Part shown: positions 6,321 through 13,062 of the stretch, piece by piece
How positions within the stretch are numbered: position 1 is the stretch's first letter
Layout: each line of letters opens with the position of its first letter
Assembly: GCA_946415365.1 (NCBI GenBank)
Contig: CAMKSE010000010.1
Location: 80,960 to 144,959, forward strand
Origin: an uncultured Prevotellaceae bacterium
GTDB taxonomy: Bacteria > Bacteroidota > Bacteroidia > Bacteroidales > Bacteroidaceae
Direction: 5' to 3'
DNA length: 64,000 nt
Position numbers and translations under genes: made by a program
The notes under the pieces: generated by a model
What the model saw: only the letters and a program-made list of their open reading frames with translations
Database searches by the model: none
Told to the model about the DNA's origin: nothing

Positions 6321-7766
6321 ATGGAAAATAAGAATATAATGGTGGGCAGGCACCAAGAACTTGCACTCCTGCAGGAAATAATCAGTTCCCCCAAGGCAGA
6401 ATTGGTTGCCGTATACGGACGTAGGCGTATAGGTAAAACATTCCTTATTGATAAAACGTTTGATGCAAAATATGATTTCTATACTACTGGTATCTACGAA
6501 GCTACTCGTAAAGAACAACTGACCAACTTTGCGACCCAACTTGGCATCTATGCAAAGAAGAAGTACAAGGTTCCCAAGGATTGGATGGAGGCGTTCCTTA
6601 TGCTTCGTGAGTATATGGAGACTTTGCTTGACAAGGAACGTATAGACATCTTCATTGACGAACTCCCATGGCTTGATACTCCCCGCTCACGTTTTCTTAA
6701 AGCATTTGATTTGTTCTGGAATGGCTGGGCTTCGAAACATGACAACATCAAGCTTATTGTCTGTGGTTCAGCTACTACATGGATGACCAACAAGTTGCTC
6801 GGCGATAAGGGTGGGCTGCACAATCGGGTAACGAAGCAAATCTATCTTCGACCATTTAATCTTAGTGAGACAGAGGAGTTTCTGAAGTTGCGTGGTTTTG
6901 ATTTATCGCGTCAGCATATCATTGAAACCTATATGGCAGTTGGTGGAACACCTTATTACCTTGATATGATGAGTCGAAGTTTGAGCGTAGCCCAAAACAT
7001 AGATGCATTGTTTTTTTCTGAGAATGCACCACTACAGAAAGAGTATAATTTCCTATATAAGTCACTCTTTAAAGAGTCTCGCCTTTATAGACGAGTTGTT
7101 GAAGTGCTCTCAAAGCAGATGAAAGGTCTGACTCGCCAGGATTTGATCAAGGAAATCGGAGTAGAAGACAGTGGGTATTTCTCAGATGTTCTCGAAGATT
7201 TGTGCAACTGTGATTTCATCCGTAGTTATAATGCTTTTGGTAAGTCAGAGCGTGATGTTATGTATCAACTTACTGACCTCTATTCTTTATTCTACCTCCG
7301 TTTCGTTAAGAACTATCATGGAGGTGACGAACACTACTGGAGTCATATGGGACAAGATATTTCCAGTTGGGAGGGCTATGCTTTTGAACAGGTTTGCTTG
7401 CACCATATTCCTCAAATCAAGCATAAGTTGGGCATAAGCGGTATCCTGACAAATGTATGTTCATGGTCGTGTAAGTCGTATATTGGTAAGGATGGTGAAG
7501 AACATAAGGGTGCTCAGATAGACCTGATTATTGACCGTGGTGATAAGACCATCAACCTCTGTGAGATGAAGTTCACTAATAAGCCATTTGCAATTTCTGC
7601 TGAATATGCACAACGAATGTTGGAACGGCGTGACACATTTCGTGAGGTAACCGAAACTAATAAGTCTCTTCAATTGACAATGGTGACTGCTGCGGGTTTG
7701 GTTCGCAATGCAGGCTGGCAAAGTATAAATAATGAGGTTAATATCGACGATCTTTTTCAAGCATAG
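6321..7766 (+). CDS. AAA ATPase of the archaeal type with DUF234 nuclease-like domain (copy 1)
   Basis: 481 residues. Walker A is GRRRIGKTFL near residue 33 and Walker B is IDIFIDELPW near 109, followed by the sensor-like VCGSAT. A winged-helix segment occupies about 270-330, and the C-terminal part carries QIDLIIDRG and LCEMKF (about 399-418), the PD-(D/E)XK-like core of DUF234. The family is common, often horizontally moved, and of uncertain function; conflict or mobile-element roles have been proposed. ATG 6321 is chosen because it follows the -7 box; ATG 6339 (MVGRH) is an equally good alternative, while the upstream extension covers the promoter. A paralogue lies at 8852. Confidence 0.85.
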   Translation: MENKNIMVGRHQELALLQEIISSPKAELVAVYGRRRIGKTFLIDKTFDAKYDFYTTGIYEATRKEQLTNFATQLGIYAKKKYKVPKDWMEAFLMLREYMETLLDKERIDIFIDELPWLDTPRSRFLKAFDLFWNGWASKHDNIKLIVCGSATTWMTNKLLGDKGGLHNRVTKQIYLRPFNLSETEEFLKLRGFDLSRQHIIETYMAVGGTPYYLDMMSRSLSVAQNIDALFFSENAPLQKEYNFLYKSLFKESRLYRRVVEVLSKQMKGLTRQDLIKEIGVEDSGYFSDVLEDLCNCDFIRSYNAFGKSERDVMYQLTDLYSLFYLRFVKNYHGGDEHYWSHMGQDISSWEGYAFEQVCLHHIPQIKHKLGISGILTNVCSWSCKSYIGKDGEEHKGAQIDLIIDRGDKTINLCEMKFTNKPFAISAEYAQRMLERRDTFREVTETNKSLQLTMVTAAGLVRNAGWQSINNEVNIDDLFQA

Positions 7767-7807
7767 ATAAATAAATTTGATGCAAGATAGTTAAAGTTGA
7801 AGAATAT

Positions 7808-7912
7808 ATGGAACATACTGCACGTTTTTTACCGAATAGGCCAATAGGCGAAGACTTATATGATGGTCAATCTCAGGACAGAATAGCATCTGCCATTAAG
7901 GACAAAGCCGAG
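7808..7912 (+). pseudogene. Possible N-terminal fragment of a P-loop ATPase, ended by repeat insertion
   Basis: ATG followed by about 35 codons with the motif RPIGEDLYDGQSQDRIASAI, which resembles the segment just before Walker A in some large membrane-linked P-loop ATPases. The reading then runs into the repeat sequence (ACAAAGCCGAGCGGGG), where any homology stops. No Walker A or other domain follows. The assignment is weak; it may be a gene start cut off when the repeat arrived. Confidence 0.3.
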
Positions 7913-8014
7913 CGGGGCGGCTTAACAATTACTTTTCGAAATCCTCCGTCCCCTTTGCCTAAAGGGGCTCCACCTCTCCCTGCGTTCCCTCCCCTCAGGG
8001 AAGGGAGAAACTGA
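7902..8014. repeat. Mosaic hairpin repeat, copy 5 (partial)
   Basis: Starts with ACAAAGCCGAGCGGGGCGGC and TTAAC, then the CCCCTTTGCCTAAAGGGG hairpin and the C-rich cassette, and stops at GGGAGAAACTGA without the later hairpins. The truncation point equals a module border in the full copies. Another small hairpin, GAGGG-AAGA-CCCTC, follows at about 8018. Confidence 0.8.
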
Positions 8015-8106
8015 TTACGAGGGAAGACCCTCTTCATCAAAGAAGATTTTTGAGTGAAATCATTAGAAATAATAAGAAATCTTTTGATAATTTGATATAT
8101 TTTTCT

Positions 8107-8115
8107 TAATTTTGC
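8107..8115 (+). promoter_or_regulatory. Bacteroidetes -7 promoter box
   Basis: TAATTTTGC, 29 bases before the ATG at 8145. Confidence 0.65.
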
Positions 8116-8144
8116 AACCGGAAAAGAAGAAAGGAGTAGGAAAT

Positions 8145-8300
8145 ATGTCACAGATTGAGCATATAACGGTAAAGAACGCTTCGCGTAAGGTCTTAAAGAA
8201 AATGAGACAAATTGGCGAGGCTAAAGCCCAGAGGCTCCAAAAGATTCAGGATCGCTGGGAGGCTGGTGAATACGAGGATGTTGAGGTCATTCAACTTTAA
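8145..8300 (+). CDS. Small basic hypothetical protein, antitoxin-like context
   Basis: 51 residues. It is strongly helical and basic in the middle (SRKVLKKMRQIGEAKAQRLQ) with an acidic end (YEDVEVIQL). No family recognised. It has its own -7 box and an AAAGGAG sequence upstream of the ATG. Its size, charge pattern and isolated setting next to repeats resemble orphan antitoxins, but no partner is visible and that reading is only a guess. The next 550 bases hold repeats and no gene. Confidence 0.5.
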   Translation: MSQIEHITVKNASRKVLKKMRQIGEAKAQRLQKIQDRWEAGEYEDVEVIQL

Positions 8301-8346
8301 TGACCTAAGAGAGGGTTTCGGGAAATAGATTGTGAGCTTTTCTGTC

Positions 8347-8482
8347 CTTTCTTTTGGCGCAAATGAAAGAACTAAAGAAAACATCCACCCCCACCAAACC
8401 GCCCCCTATATGGGGCGGCTTAACCAGGAAGTCGCAGAAGCCGACGACTTCCTGACTGTTTTGGTAAGCCGGGACACGGCTT
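8347..8482. repeat. Mosaic hairpin repeat, copy 6 (four hairpins in series)
   Basis: Hairpin CTTTCTTTT (8347-8355) / AAATGAAAG (8361-8369) around GGCGC; CACCCCCACCAAA; hairpin CCGCCCC (8399-8405) / GGGGCGG (8412-8418); TTAAC; hairpin CAGGAAGTCG (8425-8434) / CGACTTCCTG (8445-8454) around CAGAAGCCGA; linker ACTGTTTTGGT; hairpin AAGCCG-GGACA-CGGCTT (8466-8482). The same series without the first hairpin is at 11583. Confidence 0.9.
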
Positions 8483-8490
8483 GGGATTCT

Positions 8491-8803
8491 TACTATTCCC
8501 GCTGAGCGAGGTCTATGATTAAGAATAACAATAAACAGCTCAACGCACTGACAAAAAAGCAATTAATAATAGCCATATCAATTAATTTTTATTTTTATCA
8601 GCGACAAAAATACAGTTTTTTATGATTACGTTTTGCCGAGTCCGACCTAGCCTTCGGATATGATCTGCAAATCTGATCAATACAAACTCTTGAAATCCCC
8701 ATTCACACTGAGGGCGTAGAGATTTTGGACCCAAGATTCGGACGCATACGCTCCAAATGTTAAATAAGAGGGGGAGGCGAGTAAATAAATATGTTTATAA
8801 TTG
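8491..8803. other. Gap without recognised gene
   Basis: Moderately AT-rich. I find no credible ORF, RNA or terminator. It may be decayed flank of the repeat. Confidence 0.45.
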
Positions 8804-8840
8804 GCCAAATGAAATAAATTTTGTACATTTGTGGCCAAAT
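8804..8840 (+). promoter_or_regulatory. Promoter with flanking GGCCAAAT repeats before AAA-DUF234 gene 2
   Basis: TACATTTGT (8824-8832) fits TAnnTTTG and lies 19 bases before the ATG at 8852. GGCCAAAT occurs on either side, at 8804-8811 and 8833-8840. A repressor bound at both would cover the promoter, so autoregulation is possible. Confidence 0.5.
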
Positions 8841-8851
8841 AACGACATGTT

Positions 8852-10291
8852 ATGATTGGACGTAAAATAGAGCAAGAGCTTCTGCAAGAGGCCGTTGAGA
8901 AGGACAGAGCGCAACTTATCGTGGTGTACGGACGGCGAAGAGTGGGAAAAACGTTCCTGGTGAATGAGTTTTTCCAGAACAAGTATGCGTTTAAACATAC
9001 GGCGGTGTCACCACTAAACGAGAAACTAAAACCGAAACGTAATCTGCTGAAGATTCAGCTGAAGGAGTTTCACTATTCGCTGCGCTCATACGGGCTGCCG
9101 TCAGGTGTGCCTGTTCCTGCGGATTGGACTGAGGCTTTACATTTGTTGCAGGACCTGCTGGACGGGAAAAGGAAGGAGGGTGAGAAATGCGTGGTGTTCC
9201 TGGATGAGCTGCCGTGGCTGGACTCGCCTCGGTCGAACTTTATGCCGGCCTTTGAGCATTTCTGCAACGACTGGGTGCTGGCGCGTAAGGACGTGAAGCT
9301 GGTGGTTTGCGGGAGCGCAACATCGTGGGTGCTGGACAAACTGGTGTACAACAAGGGCGGTCTGTACGGTCGTGTGACGTTGCCGCTGCCAGTGGTACCG
9401 TTCACGCTGAAGGAGTGCAGGGCGTTTTTCCAGGATGGAGGGTATGCGATGGATGAGTATGATATCGTGCAGGCGTATATGGCGTTTGGGGGTATTCCTT
9501 ACTATCTGGACCAGTTCAGGCGGGGAAACAGCGTGCCGCAGAATTTCGACGCTCTGCTGTACGGCAAGCAGGCTCCGCTGAGGGATGAGTTTGACAGGCT
9601 GTTCTCGTCGCAGTTCACGCATCCGGACGAGTTGAAGAAGATTGTGACGCTGCTGGCCGGAAAACGATCGGGTTATACGCGGGACGAGATTGCGCAGAAG
9701 TGCGGTTATACGACGGGTGGAGGGCTGACGAGGATGCTGTCGGCATTAGAGAAAAGCACGTTTGTGACGCCTTACGTGCCGTTTGGGGAGGATCTGACAA
9801 AATATCGGCTGACGGACCTGTTCTGTCTGTTCTACCTGAAGCACGTAAAGGAGAACTGCGATGCCACGACGTACTGGCAGTCGCTGTGGAACTCGCCCGC
9901 GATGCTGTCGTGGTCGGGGTATGCGTTTGAGGATGTGTGCCGTGCGCATATCCGGCAGATCAAGAATGCGCTGGGCATCGGTGACGTGACCACACGGGAG
10001 TCGTCGTGGGTGGTGTCGGGCACGGAGACGGAGCGTGGGATGCAGATAGACTTGGTGATTGACCGTGACGACCGGAAGATCTGCCTGTGCGAGATGAAGT
10101 TCTCGCAGGGGAATTTTGCGGTGGGGCGCGATTATGCTGCGAAGTTGCAGGAACGCATCCAGCGGACGATGAAATTCACTGACAATGCGAAGCCGGTGAT
10201 CTCGGTGTTGGTGACCACCTACGGGCTGGAGCGGAATGAGTATTCGGGGAAGTTCCAGAAGGTGTTGACGATGGAGGATTTGTTCGGGTAG
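8852..10291 (+). CDS. AAA ATPase of the archaeal type with DUF234 nuclease-like domain (copy 2)
   Basis: 479 residues. Walker A is GRRRVGKTFL near residue 27, Walker B is VVFLDELPW near 114, and VCGSATSW follows. The C-terminal part has MQIDLVIDRDD near 396 and LCEMKFSQG near 411, the PD-(D/E)XK-like residues of DUF234. It shares architecture and many motifs with the gene at 6321 but is much more GC-rich and carries an extra stretch around residues 45-75, so the two are diverged paralogues or independent arrivals rather than a recent duplication. ATG 8852 is the first start after the promoter. Confidence 0.85.
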   Translation: MIGRKIEQELLQEAVEKDRAQLIVVYGRRRVGKTFLVNEFFQNKYAFKHTAVSPLNEKLKPKRNLLKIQLKEFHYSLRSYGLPSGVPVPADWTEALHLLQDLLDGKRKEGEKCVVFLDELPWLDSPRSNFMPAFEHFCNDWVLARKDVKLVVCGSATSWVLDKLVYNKGGLYGRVTLPLPVVPFTLKECRAFFQDGGYAMDEYDIVQAYMAFGGIPYYLDQFRRGNSVPQNFDALLYGKQAPLRDEFDRLFSSQFTHPDELKKIVTLLAGKRSGYTRDEIAQKCGYTTGGGLTRMLSALEKSTFVTPYVPFGEDLTKYRLTDLFCLFYLKHVKENCDATTYWQSLWNSPAMLSWSGYAFEDVCRAHIRQIKNALGIGDVTTRESSWVVSGTETERGMQIDLVIDRDDRKICLCEMKFSQGNFAVGRDYAAKLQERIQRTMKFTDNAKPVISVLVTTYGLERNEYSGKFQKVLTMEDLFG

Positions 10292-10353
10292 AGTGATGAG
10301 ATTGCCGCCCCCTGCATCGACGTGAACCGCGAGGAGCAGGACTTTGGGATACG

Positions 10354-10563
10354 GCCGAGCGGGGCGGCTTAACATTGTTTTTCGAAATCCTCCGTCCCCT
10401 TTGCCTAAAGGGGCTCCACCTCTCCCTGCGTTCCCTCCCCTCAGGGAAGGGAGAAACTGAAAATCGCAGGAACCGACGATTTACAGAATTCTGGTATCGC
10501 TCGCAAAGCCTGGGCCCTAAAGGGCGAGCGATGAGCTCTTATCGGCTGGCGCAGAGTGCAAAG
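10354..10563. repeat. Mosaic hairpin repeat, copy 7
   Basis: Starts with GCCGAGCGGGGCGGCTTAAC, then the module series of the copy at 2181 down to TCGGCTGGCGCAGAGTGCA. The last stem is broken (AAGAAAAAC instead of AAGCCGAGC). It has GGG instead of GTG in the loop of the GCTCGC hairpin, a change shared with the copy at 10977. Confidence 0.9.
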
Positions 10564-10602
10564 AAAAACAGGAAAATGTTTGGAGGATTGGAATAAAGTA
10601 CT

Positions 10603-10611
10603 TATCTTTGC
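10603..10611 (+). promoter_or_regulatory. Bacteroidetes -33/-7 promoter
   Basis: TATCTTTGC with TTTG at 10579-10582, 20 bases upstream. The repeat copy ends 15 bases before the -33 box. Confidence 0.7.
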
Positions 10612-10639
10612 AGCGGCATTATAGAAAGGAGTAAGGATT

Positions 10640-10861
10640 ATGTGTAGGTATAATATTGCTATAGATGATGCGCTGATGGAAGAGGTTAGACCTTCTATCG
10701 GTGATGGAGTTGATGAGGTCGTATGGGTTCAGCTTCAAGTGGAGGCTTTGTTCAGGAGGCTGGCAGCCGAAGCTAAGTCTCAGAAGAAACATGTGATGTT
10801 ATCACAACGGCTTCGGGGTATCGGTACTGCTCCCGAAGGTTTTGACTATAAGAAAGTATAG
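10640..10861 (+). CDS. Putative small antitoxin or DNA-binding protein
   Basis: 73 residues. The start YNIAIDDALMEEVRPSI, with a later WVQLQVEALFRRLAAEA, resembles the strand-helix-helix of RelB/DinJ-type ribbon-helix-helix antitoxins; the end is short and basic. No toxin gene follows: the next 30 bases lead into another repeat copy, so the partner may have been lost or may never have existed. The start is supported by the promoter at 10603 and GAAAGGAG before the ATG. The family assignment is inference. Confidence 0.5.
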   Translation: MCRYNIAIDDALMEEVRPSIGDGVDEVVWVQLQVEALFRRLAAEAKSQKKHVMLSQRLRGIGTAPEGFDYKKV

Positions 10862-10892
10862 CTTTTCTGCCGAAGTAACAATGACCGTCTCC

Positions 10893-11144
10893 TTTTCTAT
10901 GGCGCATAGAAAAGAACGAAAAGACACATCCACCCCCACCAAACCGCCCCCTATATGGGGCGGCTTAACAATTACTTTTCGAAATCCTCCGTCCCCTTTG
11001 CCTAAAGGGGCTCCACCTCTCCCTGCGTTCCCTCCCCTCAGGGAAGGGAGAAACTGAAAATCGCAGGAACCGACGATTTACAGAATTCTGGTATCGCTCG
11101 CAAAGCCTGGGCCCTAAAGGGCGAGCGATGAGTTCTTATCGGCC
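10893..11144. repeat. Mosaic hairpin repeat, copy 8 (longest series)
   Basis: Hairpin TTTTCTAT (10893-10900) / ATAGAAAA (10906-10913) around GGCGC, CACCCCCACCAAA, hairpin CCGCCCC/GGGGCGG, TTAAC, then the full module series of the copy at 2181, ending at TATCGGCC (11144). It joins the front modules of the copy at 8347 to the rear modules of the copy at 2181, which proves the modules shuffle as blocks. Confidence 0.9.
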
Positions 11145-11195
11145 TTTTGATCGTAAAAAAATGGCATAAAGTTTGTTGTTTATTAGAAAAATGAT

Positions 11196-11204
11196 TATTT
11201 TTGC
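11196..11204 (+). promoter_or_regulatory. Bacteroidetes -33/-7 promoter
   Basis: TATTTTTGC with TTTG at 11172-11175, 20 bases upstream; 28 bases before the ATG at 11233. Confidence 0.7.
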
Positions 11205-11232
11205 AGCGGAAATTATAAGTTATTTGGAAAAT

Positions 11233-11412
11233 ATGGAACCGAAGATTGGAGATAGAATGAAGGCAAGTCCTCAACTTACTGCTCAGCCAGACTGGGTTGA
11301 AGGTGAGGTAATTGATGTTGAGCACAACCCATTTCTTGGCGTGGTTATTTCCATTAAGGACAAGTTGGGAAGAATTTTCTTTGGCCAAAGTCGATTCTTT
11401 TTGGCGTTGTGA
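11233..11412 (+). CDS. Small beta-rich hypothetical protein
   Basis: 59 residues, predicted mostly beta: PKIGDRMKASPQL, WVEGEVIDVEHNP, VVISIKDKLGRIFFG. The alternation suggests a small barrel of the kind seen in some short regulators, but I do not recognise the family. ATG 11233 follows the promoter by 28 bases; an in-frame extension would run through the promoter. The stop is 3 bases before the start of a 30-codon ORF, so the two are translationally close, as in toxin-antitoxin pairs. Confidence 0.55.
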   Translation: MEPKIGDRMKASPQLTAQPDWVEGEVIDVEHNPFLGVVISIKDKLGRIFFGQSRFFLAL

Positions 11413-11415
11413 TCT

Positions 11416-11508
11416 ATGTTTGCTATTGCTTTCGATATGGACATTCGTGATATTCGGGCGTTCAAGGTTGAGAACTGGTCTGATTTTACGAATATCGTGA
11501 AAGAATAA
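11416..11508 (+). CDS. Short ORF with a VapD-like start, probably truncated
   Basis: 30 residues beginning [10 protein letters not shown], which matches the first strand of VapD-family endoribonucleases (M(F/Y)AIAFD). The remainder ([17 protein letters not shown]) does not continue like VapD and the protein ends far short of the usual 90-odd residues. A terminator follows within 30 bases, so the gene is short by design or was cut and resealed. The pairing with the upstream 59-residue protein suggests a former toxin-antitoxin module. Confidence 0.35.
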   Translation: MFAIAFDMDIRDIRAFKVENWSDFTNIVKE

Positions 11509-11536
11509 TGTAACTGTTCGGTGAAATCCGTATTGT

Positions 11537-11578
11537 AACAGCAGCTATAACTTTTGTTGTAGTTGCTGTTACTTTTTT
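11537..11578 (+). terminator. Intrinsic terminator
   Basis: A 15-bp stem (11537-11551 with 11556-11570, three wobble pairs) and a TTTT loop are followed by ACTTTTTT. The sequence is similar to the terminator at 222, so they may be related copies. Confidence 0.8.
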
Positions 11579-11582
11579 GTTG

Positions 11583-11679
11583 CACCCCCACCAAACCGCC
11601 CCCTATATGGGGTGGCTTAACCAGGAAGTCGCAGAAGCCGACGACTTCCTGACTGTTTTGGTAAGCCGGGACACGGCTT
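11583..11679. repeat. Mosaic hairpin repeat, copy 9
   Basis: CACCCCCACCAAA, hairpin CCGCCCC (11596-11602) / GGGGTGG (11609-11615, one wobble), TTAAC, hairpin 11622-11631 / 11642-11651 around CAGAAGCCGA, linker ACTGTTTTGGT, hairpin AAGCCG-GGACA-CGGCTT (11663-11679). It is nearly identical to the copy at 8347 apart from its missing first hairpin. It lies downstream of luxS on the opposite strand. Confidence 0.9.
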
Positions 11680-11737
11680 GGGATTTCATATTGAACGGGG
11701 CGCGGGTAATCTGTCGATGAGAACGGTGTCGTCCCTT

Positions 11738-12232
11738 TTAGGCGTCGGAGAAGGTTTTGCCGTCGGGGAGGGTGATGTGAAGCTTGGTGTACTCGCTGTG
11801 GAAGGCGTGCTGCAGGCGATCGAGGTAGCGGGCACTTTCCCACTTGCACATGGGGAGGTCGTGGAGGAGGTAGTTGCCACAGGCCTCGGGACGTGTGGCG
11901 GGAACTTCCGTCTGGGTGAGGATCCACTGGAGACAGGCGATGGTCAGCTGACGCATGTCCTCTACGGTGTAGGTGCCGGTCATGATGATGTACATGCCGG
12001 TGAGACAGCCCATGGGACCTACGTACACCACATCGTCTTTCACTTGGCTGTTGCGGAACCACGTGGCCATGAGGTGCTCCAGACTGTGCATGGCGGCGGG
12101 AGCAACGGCGGGCTCTTTGTTGGGTTCGGTGATGCGGAGGTCGTAGGTGGTGAAGCCTTTGTCCTCGCGGGAGACATAGATGCCGGGCTTCAACTGCGTA
12201 TGATCAATCGTAAAACTTTGTATGACTTCCAT
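11738..12232 (-). CDS. luxS: S-ribosylhomocysteine lyase LuxS
   Basis: 164 residues, the usual LuxS length. It cleaves S-ribosylhomocysteine to homocysteine and DPD, the precursor of autoinducer-2. The metal ligands are visible: His49 and His53 in HSLEH and Cys118 in EACGNY; GCLTGMY and the PAMHSLEH-like PAAMHSLEH region are typical. It is cytoplasmic. It is last in a minus-strand series (TrmH-family methyltransferase, MTA/SAH nucleosidase, LuxS), and the nucleosidase makes its substrate. No -7 box is seen directly upstream; the gap holds an ATTGAAN array and a hairpin, so it is probably expressed from upstream. Confidence 0.96.
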   Translation of the reverse strand: MEVIQSFTIDHTQLKPGIYVSREDKGFTTYDLRITEPNKEPAVAPAAMHSLEHLMATWFRNSQVKDDVVYVGPMGCLTGMYIIMTGTYTVEDMRQLTIACLQWILTQTEVPATRPEACGNYLLHDLPMCKWESARYLDRLQHAFHSEYTKLHITLPDGKTFSDA

Positions 12233-12242
12233 TGGTTGAAGA

Positions 12243-12277
12243 ATTGAAAATTGAAAATTGAAAATTGAAAATTGAAA
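12243..12277. repeat. ATTGAAN heptad array upstream of luxS
   Basis: Five perfect 7-base units ATTGAAA immediately upstream (on the minus strand) of the luxS start. Related arrays lie at 30100, 34576 and 49394. Confidence 0.9.
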
Positions 12278-12280
12278 ATT

Positions 12281-12325
12281 CTTTTAGTCGGCTGACGCCT
12301 TTGTAAAAGCGGCAAAGCCGAGCGG
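12281..12325. repeat. Short hairpin module of the mosaic repeat
   Basis: CTTTTA (12281-12286) / TAAAAG (12304-12309) followed by CGGCAAAGCCG (12310-12320) and AGCGG, the same order as at 2902-2942. It is the last trace of the mosaic repeat seen in the window. Confidence 0.7.
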
Positions 12326-12329
12326 AAAA

Positions 12330-12995
12330 TTAAAGGCTTTCGATGAAGGTGCGGGTGACTTGGAAGGAGTGCTGGGCGATGGTGTCCCAGAAGTTGTGGT
12401 ACTGGGAGGCGTCGGTGTCGCGCAGGGGGATGTCACTGATCACACGGAACGAGATGAACGGTACCTTATATATATAGCATGTGTGGGCGATGGCGGCACT
12501 CTCCATATCGACGGCCTTGGCCTCGGGGAAGTGGCTGATGATCTGGCGCATCTTCTCTTTCGTGTCCACGAACCAGTCACCGGTGACAATCAATCCAGGG
12601 TGGATTTTACAGTTTATAGTAGAGAGTTTATGGTTTATAGACGACAATTCCTGTGCTTTGCGCAGGAGGTACGGGTCGACACCAAAGCGGGGGGGGAGGC
12701 CCTGCACCTGTCCGTAGATGGTGGTGTCGTCGATGGCCCTGCCACAATACACGTCGTGGTAGGCGAGTTCGGAACTTACCACCACGTCCTGCAGGTTGAT
12801 GTCGTCGCCGTTGCCACCGGCACAACCGGAGGAGATGATGACATCGGGTTTGTACTGGCGGATCATCTCCACTGTCTGGATGGCAGCATTCACGGTGGCG
12901 ATGCCGCTCTTCTGGAGAATCACTTTGTCTTCGGGGAATAATGGACGGAGCTGCTCCAGCTCCTTGTCCATCGCTACAATTATACCAATCTTCAT
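12330..12995 (-). CDS. mtnN: 5'-methylthioadenosine/S-adenosylhomocysteine nucleosidase
   Basis: 221 residues. It hydrolyses MTA and SAH to adenine plus the thioribose, feeding LuxS in the activated methyl cycle. Motifs: GIIVAMDKELEQL at the start, the Gly-rich SSGCAGG, VTGDWFV, and the catalytic VDMESAAIA followed by RVISDIP. Between the helix LRKAQEL and HPGLIVTGD it carries an extra segment, SSINHKLSTINCK, encoded by a GTTTANN heptad array (12612-12639). E. coli-type enzymes have a much shorter loop there. The insertion is in frame and in a surface-type loop, so activity is probably kept. Confidence 0.95.
   Translation of the reverse strand: MKIGIIVAMDKELEQLRPLFPEDKVILQKSGIATVNAAIQTVEMIRQYKPDVIISSGCAGGNGDDINLQDVVVSSELAYHDVYCGRAIDDTTIYGQVQGLPPRFGVDPYLLRKAQELSSINHKLSTINCKIHPGLIVTGDWFVDTKEKMRQIISHFPEAKAVDMESAAIAHTCYIYKVPFISFRVISDIPLRDTDASQYHNFWDTIAQHSFQVTRTFIESL
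12612..12639. repeat. In-frame GTTTANN heptad array inside mtnN
   Basis: Four 7-base units: GTTTATA, GTAGAGA, GTTTATG, GTTTATA. Read as mtnN, only the second would place TAA in frame, and that one is changed to a sense codon (TCT). The encoded peptide is INHKLSTIN. Confidence 0.85.
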
Positions 12996-12996
12996 T

Positions 12997-13062
12997 GTTT
13001 AGAGTTTATTGTTTAGAGTTTATTGTTCATAGTTTATAGTTTATAGTTTATAGTTTAGAGTT
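12997..13062. repeat. GTTTANN heptad array between mtnN and the methyltransferase gene
   Basis: Nine or more 7-base units with fixed GTT(T/C)A and two free bases fill the junction from 2 bases past the mtnN start to inside the last codons of the methyltransferase gene, whose TAA stop (13041-13043) is part of a unit. Confidence 0.9.
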
